The notes: generated from the sequence alone by a model not told the origin. Counted from the first letter of the stretch, positions 1 to 8,229 are shown. The stretch: 54,330 nt of DNA from Bacteroidales bacterium (GCA_017549805.1 JAFYNJ010000030.1:1-54330); one strand, 5' to 3'. Made by a program: numbers and translations.

Positions 1-2106
1 TATTCCAACCTGATTTCCGGAGCACAAATCTATGATGAAAAAGACAACCTTCTCTCGGGTGAGTGCCTTGTTGTGGACAGCAGTTTCTTCGACTTCTTCG
101 GTCGGGAATTTCTTGCGGGCGACCCTATGCAGGCCTTGCAACAATACAATGGCGACATTGCCGTCAGCCGTAGTTTCGCGGAGAAGTTGGGCGGCGTGAA
201 CGAGGCCATAGGCAAGCAAATCTATACCGAAGTGTGGGGGCCGAATGTAAAACTGACTGTGGTTGGCGTGTTTGAGGATTTCCCGAAAAACGGTAGCATC
301 CAATGTGACATCGTGACGACCATCGCCGCTTTGGGAGAGTGGAGCAACAACAATTGGCTTGGCAACGACCGCTATCGCGGCTATGTCAAGTTGGCACCCA
401 ATGTCGATCCCAATGACTTGAAGGACGCTATCCGCAAGATGCAGGAGGCGCATCAGCCCTTGGAGGAGTTGGAGCGCGACGGCTCAAAGATTTGGTACAC
501 GCTCACGCCTTTTGCCACTTTCCACCGTCACAATCAATCGGTCAAAAACGCCATGATGATTCTCTCGGTGGTGGCTATTCTGTTGCTCTTGGTTTCGGTG
601 CTCAACTACCTGCTGATGGCCGTCTCCGATGTGGTGCGTCGCTCGAAGGAAATGGGGGTCAGGAAATGCTATGGGGCGGGCTCGGGAAGCATCTACTGGA
701 TGCTCATCAAGGAAACGGCCTTGAACCTGATAGCGGCGTTGGCCGTGGCCGCCTTGCTGATATGGGCTTTCAACGGGGTCATTGAGTCGCTGTTGGGCTT
801 GCCCGTCCAGCAACTTATGGTGCCGCAGACAATATGGACACTTGTTGCCATCATTGTCTTCATTTTCCTCGTCTCGGCAATCATCCCCGCGATGATGTTC
901 GTCAGGATTCCCGTGTCGACGGCTTTCAGCGGCTACAAGGAAAGCAAACGCCGTTGGAAACTCTCGCTGCTGATGGTGCAAATCGGCATCAATGCCATCC
1001 TGTTGCCTATGGTCATCGTGGCCGACAGGCAATACAACACCGCACTGAACGCCGATATGGGCTACGAATACAAGCAGTTGATGTATTCACACTTGAAAGG
1101 CGCTGACAAGGCCAGTCTGGCGCTGATTGTCGAGAAACTAAGGCAGATTCCCGATGTGGAGGCGGCTGAACTGACCTATTGCATCCCGTTGAACACCTCA
1201 TCGGGAAACAACATCATGCTGCCCGACAATCCATCTAAGTATTTGATGGCCGTGTGCGACCAATACGGTGCCACGAAGGGCTTCTTCGACATCATGGGCT
1301 TCCGTTTGACGGAGGGCAGGGCACCCTCGAAGCCAAAGGATGTGGCCGTGAGCCGCAGCTTCGTGGAGGAGATGAACCTTTATGCCGACTGGAGTGACGG
1401 CGCGGTGGGCAAGGACATCCTGATTTCGGAACACAGCGACGACGATGACGATGTCTATACCATTTGCGGTGTGTATGAAGATTATATCCTTGGCTCTATG
1501 ATGGGCGGGGACCACAGGGCAAGCATCCGCTTTTGCTGGGACGTGAATAATGACGACCCTTATCAAGTCTTTAAGACTCTGGTGGTGAAGGTGCGGGATG
1601 TCAACCCCGAGGCCATCGCCAAGGTGAAGTCGGTCATCGAGGAGTTTTTGCCTGACCGGAAGAATGTCGAGGTGCAGTCGTACACCGAGGCGGTTAAGCA
1701 AGAGTACGGGTATTTGTCCCAGATGCGACGAACATTCACCATTGGCGCGCTGTTCGCCTTGGCCATCGCCTTGATGGGTCTGATTGGCTTTGTGCGCGAC
1801 GAGTCGAACCGCCGCAGCAAGGAAGTCGCCATCCGCAAAGTGAACGGTGCCGTGTCGGGCGAGATCATCAGAATGTTCCTGATGGATGTGCTGAAACTGG
1901 CTTTGATTGCGGCCTTGCTTGGCGTGGCGATTGCCTATTTCCTCGCCGACAAATGGCTGGAGTTGTTCGCCATGCGCATCGGTCTCTCGCCTACCTATTT
2001 CATCATTGGAGCCGTTGCGGTGCTCCTCGTGGTGACGGTCGTGGTGGTGTTGAGCAGCAACCGCGTGGCAAGGATGAACCCTGTTAAATCGTTGAAGAAC
2101 AATTGA
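1..2106 (+). CDS. FtsX/MacB-like ABC transporter permease, 5' end cut by window
   Basis: The frame is open from base 1, so the gene starts upstream; the GTG at 73 is internal. About 701 codons are visible. The protein has two repeats of a periplasmic MacB-type core followed by an FtsX permease unit. Membrane segments lie near codons 181-205, 235-260 and 277-298, with a second set near the C-terminus. The FtsX signature after the first helix of each unit is visible as EMGVRKCYGAG and EVAIRKVNGAV. Such permeases work with a separate ATPase and usually move lipids, peptides or drugs across or out of the inner membrane; the substrate cannot be told here. No ATPase gene is visible, so it probably lies upstream. 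It is a paralogue of the permeases at 3021, 8230 and 10589, and converges with hicB, leaving only 8 bp between stops. Confidence 0.9.
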   Translation, partial: YSNLISGAQIYDEKDNLLSGECLVVDSSFFDFFGREFLAGDPMQALQQYNGDIAVSRSFAEKLGGVNEAIGKQIYTEVWGPNVKLTVVGVFEDFPKNGSIQCDIVTTIAALGEWSNNNWLGNDRYRGYVKLAPNVDPNDLKDAIRKMQEAHQPLEELERDGSKIWYTLTPFATFHRHNQSVKNAMMILSVVAILLLLVSVLNYLLMAVSDVVRRSKEMGVRKCYGAGSGSIYWMLIKETALNLIAALAVAALLIWAFNGVIESLLGLPVQQLMVPQTIWTLVAIIVFIFLVSAIIPAMMFVRIPVSTAFSGYKESKRRWKLSLLMVQIGINAILLPMVIVADRQYNTALNADMGYEYKQLMYSHLKGADKASLALIVEKLRQIPDVEAAELTYCIPLNTSSGNNIMLPDNPSKYLMAVCDQYGATKGFFDIMGFRLTEGRAPSKPKDVAVSRSFVEEMNLYADWSDGAVGKDILISEHSDDDDDVYTICGVYEDYILGSMMGGDHRASIRFCWDVNNDDPYQVFKTLVVKVRDVNPEAIAKVKSVIEEFLPDRKNVEVQSYTEAVKQEYGYLSQMRRTFTIGALFALAIALMGLIGFVRDESNRRSKEVAIRKVNGAVSGEIIRMFLMDVLKLALIAALLGVAIAYFLADKWLELFAMRIGLSPTYFIIGAVAVLLVVTVVVVLSSNRVARMNPVKSLKNN

Positions 2107-2114
2107 ATTGCAGA

Positions 2115-2522
2115 TTAAGTAGTGATAGATTGTAATTCCTTTCCTAAAGAATGTAAAGCACCCACAATTTTATCACTTTGAGGTTTGCGGGGCTTGCTTC
2201 GTCCGCAGATATAGTGGCCAAGTTGACGTTGGTTTATGCCGGTCATTCGTGACAGGGCTGCTCGGGTGAGGATTTTGTCATAGCAGTACAGAAGGCTTTG
2301 GATATCCATCTTAAATAGTAATTCGTAATCGGAGTCGAAAACGGAAGGGTAGGGCTCTTGGTCAGTCTTGGCGCAATCAACATAAAAGTCAATGCTTTCA
2401 TGAACATAGATGACAAATTCTGAAAAGCTGCCGGTAAAAGCGACAATCCATCCAGGAAGCAGCTCGCAGCTGGCACTGAATCCATTTTCGGTTTTTGACG
2501 TTGAAATGATAACTTGTTCCAT
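2115..2522 (-). CDS. hicB: HicB-type antitoxin with C-terminal HTH
   Basis: A 135-residue protein encoded directly downstream of hicA. Residues 1-75 resemble a small HicB-like domain; residues 85-130 form an XRE-like helix-turn-helix (ALSRMTGINQRQLGHYICG) followed by KPRKP and LHSLGKEL. HicB proteins neutralise the HicA mRNA interferase and repress their own operon by DNA binding. The order hicA then hicB on the minus strand, 12 bp apart, fits a two-gene operon. The HTH closely resembles that of the DUF2442 protein at 20782-21231. A DUF1902-like label is possible for the N-terminal half. The family call rests mainly on the neighbour and the HTH. Confidence 0.8.
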   Translation of the reverse strand: MEQVIISTSKTENGFSASCELLPGWIVAFTGSFSEFVIYVHESIDFYVDCAKTDQEPYPSVFDSDYELLFKMDIQSLLYCYDKILTRAALSRMTGINQRQLGHYICGRSKPRKPQSDKIVGALHSLGKELQSITT

Positions 2523-2534
2523 AATGCTTCTGTT

Positions 2535-2732
2535 TTAGAATGTTAATCCAGACTGTTTCTCAATGCTTTTCAGTTCGTCTCCCCAGGTGTCATCGCTCGG
2601 CTTTCCATTTACGGTGACTTTCCCTTTTTTAGTTGGGTGTCGGAATTGTCGATGACTCCCAACTTGATGAACCAAATACCAACCGTCTTTAGCTAACATC
2701 TTTAGAATCTTACTGGTTTTGACAATCTTCAT
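2535..2732 (-). CDS. hicA: HicA-type mRNA interferase toxin
   Basis: A 65-residue protein with the YcfA/HicA double-stranded-RNA-binding-like fold signature: a central GSHRQFRHPTKKGKVTV stretch in which the His is the expected catalytic residue, preceded by a KILKMLAKDGW helix. HicA toxins cleave mRNA until bound by HicB, encoded here by the next gene. The length is typical for the family. Transcription probably starts at the TATTTTTGC box at 2748-2756, which a palindrome overlaps. The pair sits between two paralogous permease genes and looks like a later insertion into the transporter locus. Confidence 0.88.
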   Translation of the reverse strand: MKIVKTSKILKMLAKDGWYLVHQVGSHRQFRHPTKKGKVTVNGKPSDDTWGDELKSIEKQSGLTF

Positions 2733-2747
2733 TGTTCGATTGATTTT

Positions 2748-2770
2748 GCAAAAATAGTATTTTTACTATT
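2748..2770 (-). promoter_or_regulatory. hicAB promoter with overlapping palindromic operator
   Basis: On the minus strand, TATTTTTGC (2756-2748) matches the Bacteroidetes -7 box TAnnTTTGC. A perfect inverted repeat AATAGTA-N4-TACTATT spans 2753-2770 and overlaps the box. The position is what autorepression by a HicAB complex would require. That regulator assignment is inference. Confidence 0.6.
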
Positions 2771-2881
2771 ATTAGAAGTCTCTTTTTGATATTTTTTTTT
2801 GCAAAAATATGGATTTTTTCAAAAATATGTAATTAAAATCATTAAATTAATTGAAATAATATAACACTACGGTGTTTTTTT

Positions 2882-2920
2882 TGTAAAGTTTCTTTACACC
2901 CACTGTAAAGATTCTTTACA
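2882..2920 (+). promoter_or_regulatory. Tandem palindromic operators upstream of permease gene
   Basis: Two 17-bp palindromes of the form TGTAAAG-N3-CTTTACA lie at 2882-2898 and 2904-2920, with centres 22 bp apart, about two helical turns. Both are perfect. The same pair recurs at 7316-7354. They sit about 88 and 110 bp before the inferred transcription start, the usual place for activator sites of NtrC-type regulators. The response regulator at 12980 is the natural candidate to bind them. Confidence 0.7.
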
Positions 2921-2972
2921 CTTTTCAAAAAGCTGAAAACCATATTTTATTGATTCTTAATATTTTATTGTT

Positions 2973-2990
2973 TTGGTATAGAGGATGATA
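2973..2990 (+). promoter_or_regulatory. Candidate sigma54 promoter for permease gene 3021
   Basis: TTGG at 2973-2976 serves as the -24 element; 10 bases after GG comes the -12 region (G at 2987). The site reads TTGGTATAGAGGATGATA. It aligns with the second copy at 7406-7423, sharing TTGG, AGAG and the G at -13. No TAnnTTTG box lies here. The -24 half is good and the -12 half weak, so the call depends on the conserved geometry. Confidence 0.45.
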
Positions 2991-3020
2991 CGCTCATGCC
3001 CGTTTTATCGTTATTGAGTC

Positions 3021-5387
3021 ATGAGCAGTTACCTAAAGTTTTTAAGCAGAAACAAGCTTTACACCGCCATCGAGGCGGTGGGCCTCATCGTTTCCATTGC
3101 CTTCGTCATCTTGATTGGCAACTATGTGTATCAGCAGTATTCCGTCGCTTACGGAAACCCAAACGGCAAACGCATCTACGCTGTTGGAAACCAGAACTAT
3201 CTCTCGCTCTCGTGGTGGGACAAGGCCGTGTTCGAGGCCGAACTTCCCGAGGCGGAGGCTGTGTGCCGCATCAGCGGTACTGACGATAGCGGCTATGTCA
3301 CCATTGGCGACGAGTCTATCAGTGCGTTCGTCAACGAGGCCGACCCCGAACTTTTTGAACTCTTCCCGAGCCTTTCCCTTATCGATGGCAGCATGGACGA
3401 GTACCGCCTCAATGGGCATTGCCTGATCTCCGAATCGCTCGCCAATAGCGCTTTTAATGGTGATGCTATCGGCAAACCATTAAAAATCAGTTATTTCAAT
3501 AACCTTCTTGAGAGTGTAGTTTGTGGCGTTTTCAAGGATGATGCCAACTCGATGATTCTACACACTGATGTGTTCCTTAATCCCGGATTTGGCGGAGTCT
3601 ACCATTTCGTCGAGCAGAAGCCGTTCAGTTCCATTGGGAATTACACGACCTTAATAAAGGTACACGAGGGCACTGATCGTGAGGCGTTTGCGAAGAAAGT
3701 GGAGGAGGTTGGCTTGCGCAATTACTCGGATAGTTTCGTAAAGGCTTTGCCTATCTACACCTTGCCGGAAGTCTTTTTCCACGAAGACCAGTGGGTGCTC
3801 AAACGGGGCGATAAATCGGTGCTGCAAATGCTGACCATAGTCGTGTTGCTGCTTTTGCTTTCGGCCATTTTCAACTACATCAACCTCAACATGGCCCTTT
3901 CGGGAAAACGCGCCAAGGAGATGGCCACACGCCGACTTCACGGTGCCACCAAAGGCAATATCATTATGAAGTATATCCTTGAATCCGTGGCGTTTACCGC
4001 CGTATGCTTCGTCCTTGCCTATCTGCTTGCTGTGGTATTGCTCCCGATGATGAACGACCTCTTGAGAAATGTATCGGTTGACAACATTAAGCAATATGTG
4101 CCGATTGACCTGAAATGGTCTTTAGGTACGGTGTTGGTCTATCTGTTTGCCATAGTGTTGATGGGCGTTTTGGCGGGCATCACGCCTGCTGCCATCGCCT
4201 CGCGTTTCGAGCCGATTGATGTCGTGCGCGGCACCTATCGCCTGAAGACGAAAAGGGTGTTCAGCAAGGTCTTCATTGTGTTCCAAAACACGATCACGAT
4301 AGTCCTTATCGCCATGGCATTACTGATGGAAGTGCAGATGCGCCACATGATGAACCGTCCCATCAACATGCGCTCGGAGGGATTGTATTCGCTGAAAAAC
4401 AGGGCGAAAGAGTATTCCGAAATTGCGCCGCTCATCGACCGTTTGGAGCAGATTCCAAATGTGAAGGCTGTGGGCTACGGACGCGACTATGCAGGCCACA
4501 TGAGCATGAGCACTACCATCACCACGCCCGACGGCGAAAAAGTGTCCGTCCAACTCATCCTTTGCGACGAGACCTATTTCAACATGCTTGATTTGCAGGT
4601 GGTTGAGGACTTTGGCGCACGCACCAATTCGGTGTGGATGTCGCGGACTACGGCTGAAAAACTCGCCTTGAATGATTCGACAGAGCGGTATTTTGTGCGG
4701 AGGATGAACATCAACGGTGCCAACCCCGAGACCATTGGCGGCATCTATGAGGACATCCCGACGCGCTCGGCATCGGCTTCCGAACCCAATCAATTATCAG
4801 CGGTCCTTATTGCCAAATCTGAAGACTTGATTTATGGCTTTGGCGTAATGATTGATGTTTCAGGCGATTACAAGGAGACTGAAAAAGCCATCATGCAAGC
4901 CTACGCCGACTATTCCGAGGAAAAGAACGGCACCTACGTGGAGCCAGCGGAGAACGGCTATGTGAAAGACCTGATCAATGTGTCACTCCAACCTGCAAAG
5001 ATGGCCATGCGATTGCTTGAATTGTTCATGCTCCTTTCGGTATTGATTTCCTTGCTCGGCCTTGTCGCCATGAGCACTTATTACAGCGAGCAAAGCACCA
5101 AGAGTATCGCCGTGCGCAAGGTGTTCGGCAGCAATGTCCGTCGCGAGTTGTGGCGCACGGTGAAGGACTACATGGTTTTGGTTGGCATTGCCGCACTCAT
5201 CGGCATCCCGCTCGCTGTATGGTTTTGTGGCCGCTATTTGGATCGCTTCGCCTACCGCATCAACCACTACGGCTGGATTATCGCCGTGGCGGTCGTCCTT
5301 GGTGTGCTGATGGCATTTTTGTCCGTGCTTTGGCAGACCTTGCGGGCAGCGAAGACCAATCCTTCGGAGGCATTGAAGAAGGAGTAA
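3021..5387 (+). CDS. FtsX/MacB-like ABC transporter permease
   Basis: A 788-residue inner-membrane protein. The first helix is at residues 15-40, followed by a periplasmic MacB-type core (about 40-270). Helices follow near 272-295, 318-345 and 372-395. A second core and three more C-terminal helices complete the duplicated FtsX layout. FtsX signatures are EMATRRLHGA and SIAVRKVFGS. The ATG at 3021 is preceded by tandem palindromes and a sigma54-like promoter, so this gene seems to start its own transcript. It is a paralogue of its three neighbours. The substrate is unknown. The partner ATPase is not in the window. Confidence 0.92.
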   Translation: MSSYLKFLSRNKLYTAIEAVGLIVSIAFVILIGNYVYQQYSVAYGNPNGKRIYAVGNQNYLSLSWWDKAVFEAELPEAEAVCRISGTDDSGYVTIGDESISAFVNEADPELFELFPSLSLIDGSMDEYRLNGHCLISESLANSAFNGDAIGKPLKISYFNNLLESVVCGVFKDDANSMILHTDVFLNPGFGGVYHFVEQKPFSSIGNYTTLIKVHEGTDREAFAKKVEEVGLRNYSDSFVKALPIYTLPEVFFHEDQWVLKRGDKSVLQMLTIVVLLLLLSAIFNYINLNMALSGKRAKEMATRRLHGATKGNIIMKYILESVAFTAVCFVLAYLLAVVLLPMMNDLLRNVSVDNIKQYVPIDLKWSLGTVLVYLFAIVLMGVLAGITPAAIASRFEPIDVVRGTYRLKTKRVFSKVFIVFQNTITIVLIAMALLMEVQMRHMMNRPINMRSEGLYSLKNRAKEYSEIAPLIDRLEQIPNVKAVGYGRDYAGHMSMSTTITTPDGEKVSVQLILCDETYFNMLDLQVVEDFGARTNSVWMSRTTAEKLALNDSTERYFVRRMNINGANPETIGGIYEDIPTRSASASEPNQLSAVLIAKSEDLIYGFGVMIDVSGDYKETEKAIMQAYADYSEEKNGTYVEPAENGYVKDLINVSLQPAKMAMRLLELFMLLSVLISLLGLVAMSTYYSEQSTKSIAVRKVFGSNVRRELWRTVKDYMVLVGIAALIGIPLAVWFCGRYLDRFAYRINHYGWIIAVAVVLGVLMAFLSVLWQTLRAAKTNPSEALKKE

Positions 5388-5439
5388 TTGTAGTAAATTG
5401 ATGAAAGTAACAATGAATCTTATTATTCAAAGGAACAAA

Positions 5440-5480
5440 ATGTGTAAAGTCATAGACCAATGTCTATGACTTTACGACAT
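5440..5480. terminator. Long perfect hairpin between convergent units
   Basis: A 14-bp perfect inverted repeat, 5444-5457 and 5462-5475, with loop CAAT. Four more pairs (5440-5443 with 5477-5480) form across one bulged G. It lies between the stop of the permease gene and the 3' end of the minus-strand tRNA. A bidirectional transcription stop is the simplest role. There is no clear T-run, so intrinsic termination is not certain. Confidence 0.5.
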
Positions 5481-5502
5481 GCTGTATATTGATTAATGAT
5501 TA

Positions 5503-5589
5503 TTCAGGGGAGGGGATTCGAACCCCTGAAGCTTTTTACAGCTTTCCGATTTCTTAGGTCGGTGTCTTAAACCACTCGACCACCCCTCT
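5503..5589 (-). tRNA. tRNA-Leu-like gene, anticodon AAG, with defective acceptor stem
   Basis: The minus strand folds as a class II tRNA. It has D-arm GTC...GAC, anticodon stem CCGA/TCGG with loop CTAAGAA, a long variable arm (AAGCT/AGCTT), a TTCGAAT T-loop with a 5-bp stem, and discriminator A. The anticodon at positions 34-36 reads AAG (Leu). Three features are abnormal: acceptor pairs 1-72 and 2-71 are A-A and G-G, pair 31-39 is C-A, and A34 is rare outside Arg tRNAs. No CCA is encoded. It may be a decayed or non-standard tRNA. Confidence 0.6.
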
Positions 5590-5661
5590 AAGATGCAAAA
5601 AAACAGTTTTTTTGATTTCCGTGGGAAATAATTCCTAATTATTTCAAAAATTTCTAAAAAA

Positions 5662-5967
5662 CTATTCTTTTTCTATTTTCTCCATCATGTGCTGACAATA
5701 ATTACAGTACCCACCATTGTCAAGTGCTTCAAGCATTTCACACCAAGGAATATCGCAAGCACAAAGCTTACACTCATCAACAGAGTTGTTCTCAATCATT
5801 TTGTCAAATACGTATCTCTGTTTATCAGTTAATGAACCATACCCTTTATCCATCATTTGTTTAGCAATACCAGCTTCCTTGCTTTCTATTCGTCCCGACT
5901 GAATCAAGTCTTGAACAAAGCCTGCAAAATCCTCTTCGTTGTAACGCTCTTTTTTCATAATTATCAT
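5662..5967 (-). CDS. Small Cys-rich hypothetical protein
   Basis: A 101-residue acidic protein of unknown function. Residues 72-92 contain paired cysteines (CKLCACDIPWC, then CNYC), suggesting a small zinc-binding knuckle. The N-terminal part is charged and helical (DFAGFVQDLIQ...). An AGGAAAAGGA stretch lies 7 bp before the ATG at 5967, favouring this start over the in-frame ATG three codons later. Base composition is more AT-rich than the surrounding transporter genes, as for its neighbour at 6377, suggesting acquired DNA. Confidence 0.6.
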   Translation of the reverse strand: MIIMKKERYNEEDFAGFVQDLIQSGRIESKEAGIAKQMMDKGYGSLTDKQRYVFDKMIENNSVDECKLCACDIPWCEMLEALDNGGYCNYCQHMMEKIEKE

Positions 5968-6376
5968 GTTTAATCCTTTTCCTAATTGTCTAATTTCGTT
6001 TTACTAAATTGGATATTGTTTGGCATCTATGTCAGTATGCATGCCAAATTTGAATTGGGTAACAAAACGATGCCAAAACTTATTCAATATAAGTTCTTTA
6101 AACAGGGATTTAAGCATCGTTGAAACCGGAAGAAAGATATGACATTTTGTCAATTCTCGGGCTTGAAACTATAGATGGTTTTCGTAATGAGTTTTTGAAA
6201 TCGTATTCTTTTTTTTGATTTTCGAAAATCATGTTTGAAAAAAAATCTCCAACCCCTTTCAGATTTCCAAAAAAGTTGTATTTTTGCATCGCGTCTAGGA
6301 AGAGTCGCCAAGCGTCTCTATTATGGGTCTTTCCCAGAAACTAGTCGCTTTTTTTGTATATAAACGTCAAGTGAAT
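5968..6376. other. AT-rich intergenic region before the DUF3800 gene
   Basis: No gene is supported here. Visible are an imperfect TTTGGCAT...ATGCCAAA inverted repeat near 6028-6053, a perfect 14-bp palindrome GATTTTCGAAAATC at 6217-6230, and a TATTTTTGC -7 box at 6279-6287 that should drive the next gene. An in-frame upstream ATG at 6323 could extend that gene by 18 codons. Confidence 0.5.
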
Positions 6377-7285
6377 ATGATGTACTTTTGTTACATAGAT
6401 GAATCGGGAACTCCTGAAATTCCGGGAACATCAAGCCATTATGTTTTGTGCGGACTTGCTATTCCAATTAACAAATGGAAGATGTGTGACAAGCAGATTC
6501 ATGTTATCAAACACAAGTACGGATTGGATGATGCGGAAATTCACACCGCATGGATACTCCGAACTTATTTAGAACAAAGTCGCATTCCAGATTTCGAGAC
6601 AATGAGTTATGCGGAACGTCGTTCAGCGGTTATTCGTGAAAGGACAAAGGAGATATATAGGCTCCAGCGTAGTGGAAACAAAAAGTTATACAAGCAATGC
6701 AAGAAGAACTATCGGATGACGGACGCATACATCCATTTGACACGTGACGAGCGCATTCATCTTATTCAAGAAATTGCTGATAAAATAGGTGGATGGCAAT
6801 TTGCACGCATCTTTGCAGAAGGCGTTGATAAAACTCATTTTAGTCCTACTGCCAAGCATACCATTGACGAGATGGCATTGGAACAAATTGTCTCGCGTTT
6901 TGAGCAATGCATGATCAAGAAAGATGGCAATCCCATCAGCATATTTGGTGCACTTATACATGATAACAACCTCACTGTAGCCAAACGTCATACCCAATTG
7001 ATGCAGCAATTCCACCGAAAAGGAACTCTATGGACTTCCATTAACCATATTATAGAGACGCCTTTATTCGTTAATTCCGAACTTACAAGTATGGTACAAT
7101 TAGCTGACCTGTGTTCATTTGTTATCCGTCGTTTTTTTGAACTGGGAGAGACGGATTTGTTCGACCGTATCAAGAAACGGTTTGATAAGCACAATGGAAA
7201 ACTTGTGGGTGTCCGCCACTTTACCAATGACATGTGCACTTGTGCTGTTTGTATGGAGAAACGACTGTCAAAGAAAACAAATTAA
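6377..7285 (+). CDS. DUF3800 domain-containing protein
   Basis: About 302 residues. The N-terminus YFCYIDESG and the C-terminal QLADLCSFVIRR are hallmarks of DUF3800, a family with conserved acidic residues thought to adopt an RNase H-like fold, often found with mobile or defence genes; its activity is not established. The start at 6377 puts the YIDESG motif at the N-terminus as in most members; ATG 6323 is also possible. The last residues contain CTCAVC, a possible metal knuckle. It stands alone behind its own TAnnTTTGC promoter, in AT-rich DNA inserted between two permease genes. Confidence 0.85.
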   Translation: MMYFCYIDESGTPEIPGTSSHYVLCGLAIPINKWKMCDKQIHVIKHKYGLDDAEIHTAWILRTYLEQSRIPDFETMSYAERRSAVIRERTKEIYRLQRSGNKKLYKQCKKNYRMTDAYIHLTRDERIHLIQEIADKIGGWQFARIFAEGVDKTHFSPTAKHTIDEMALEQIVSRFEQCMIKKDGNPISIFGALIHDNNLTVAKRHTQLMQQFHRKGTLWTSINHIIETPLFVNSELTSMVQLADLCSFVIRRFFELGETDLFDRIKKRFDKHNGKLVGVRHFTNDMCTCAVCMEKRLSKKTN

Positions 7286-7315
7286 GATAACTGTTTCGTT
7301 TATTTTTGACGTCAT

Positions 7316-7354
7316 TGTAAACTTTCTTTACACCCACTGTAAAGATTCTTTACA
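7316..7354 (+). promoter_or_regulatory. Second copy of the tandem palindromic operators
   Basis: Palindromes at 7316-7332 (TGTAAAC-TTT-CTTTACA, one mismatch) and 7338-7354 (perfect) have the same 22-bp centre spacing and CCCAC-type spacer as 2882-2920. The following 50 bp also resemble the first copy, including TATTGATTCTTA-like text. This shows duplication of the whole control region. Confidence 0.7.
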
Positions 7355-7405
7355 CTTTCTCAAAAATCAAAAACATATTCTATTGATTCTTACTGAGTTG
7401 TAAGT

Positions 7406-7423
7406 TTGGCACAGAGCGTGTTA
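7406..7423 (+). promoter_or_regulatory. Candidate sigma54 promoter for the 7453-12952 operon
   Basis: TTGGCACAGAGCGTGTTA has a perfect -24 half (TTGGCAC) and a G at the -13 position, 10 bases after GG. The inferred start (about 7433) lies 20 bp before the ATG at 7453, and the operators centre at about -109 and -87, as in the first copy. Confidence 0.55.
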
Positions 7424-7452
7424 TTCCTATGCTTGTCTAAAACCAACAGGCT

Positions 7453-8220
7453 ATGAAAAACTTCAAAACTTACACCTTGCTTGCAGCCCTGTTGTTATTG
7501 GGTGGGTGGAACATGCAAGCGCAAACGGTCAAAGGGAATGGCAATCTCATCACGCGCGACTTCGAGGTGGCGGCGTTCAACGAAATCAAAACGATATTGC
7601 CTGCTGCGATGAACTACACAGTGGCGGACAAGTATTCCTGCCGCGTGACGCTTGACGAGAACCTTTTCGAATATCTTAACATTCGTACCGATGGTGATGT
7701 ATTGGTTCTTGGATATGTCCCCGAAAAGGTTCAACATATCAACTTAACACATACGGGATTCATTATTGAACTCAGTGCGCCCAGGATAGAGGAAATCAGC
7801 ATTGCAGGAAGCACCGATTTTTGTTTCGTTACCCTGGTTGAAACCCCAAAAATGAAGATCCAAACGGCGGGTTCGGGCAGCGTGATTTTCAAGGAAACCG
7901 CTAACATCCATGATTTTGATATGCAAATTGCCGGATCGGGAAAAATGATTTGCAAAAAACTCCTTGCTGACCATATAAAGTTGAATATCGCCGGCTCTGG
8001 TGACATGATTGTTGAAGATGGAACGGTGAAAAGCGCGACTATTTCCATTGCAGGCTCGGGTTCGGTAGAGACCCGATGCCAACTTGAATCGATGGATTAC
8101 AGTATCGCCGGCTCAGGGACAATCAGATATCTTGGTCATGTTAAGGTTCAGGGCAAAAACATAGGCGGCAGAATCAGTCGGATCGACTCGGAGAACAAGA
8201 ATTGCAAAACCAAGAAATAG
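7453..8220 (+). CDS. Head-GIN domain (DUF2807) secreted protein
   Basis: 255 residues with a signal peptide (residues 1-24, cleavage near MQAQT). The body is a right-handed beta repeat with recurring IAGSGS/M, TAGSGS and IAGSTD motifs, typical of the putative auto-transporter adhesin head-GIN domain. Family members are periplasmic or surface proteins of unclear function. The gene begins the second sigma54-like transcript and lies 9 bp before the next permease. It may therefore work with the transporter or report on envelope state. Confidence 0.85.
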   Translation: MKNFKTYTLLAALLLLGGWNMQAQTVKGNGNLITRDFEVAAFNEIKTILPAAMNYTVADKYSCRVTLDENLFEYLNIRTDGDVLVLGYVPEKVQHINLTHTGFIIELSAPRIEEISIAGSTDFCFVTLVETPKMKIQTAGSGSVIFKETANIHDFDMQIAGSGKMICKKLLADHIKLNIAGSGDMIVEDGTVKSATISIAGSGSVETRCQLESMDYSIAGSGTIRYLGHVKVQGKNIGGRISRIDSENKNCKTKK

Positions 8221-8229
8221 AATGATACT

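Noticed and set aside
5444-5475. Third copy of the TGTAAAG/CTTTACA operator
   Set aside because: The half-sites are 20 bases apart instead of three and the whole forms one hairpin; a transcription stop fits better.
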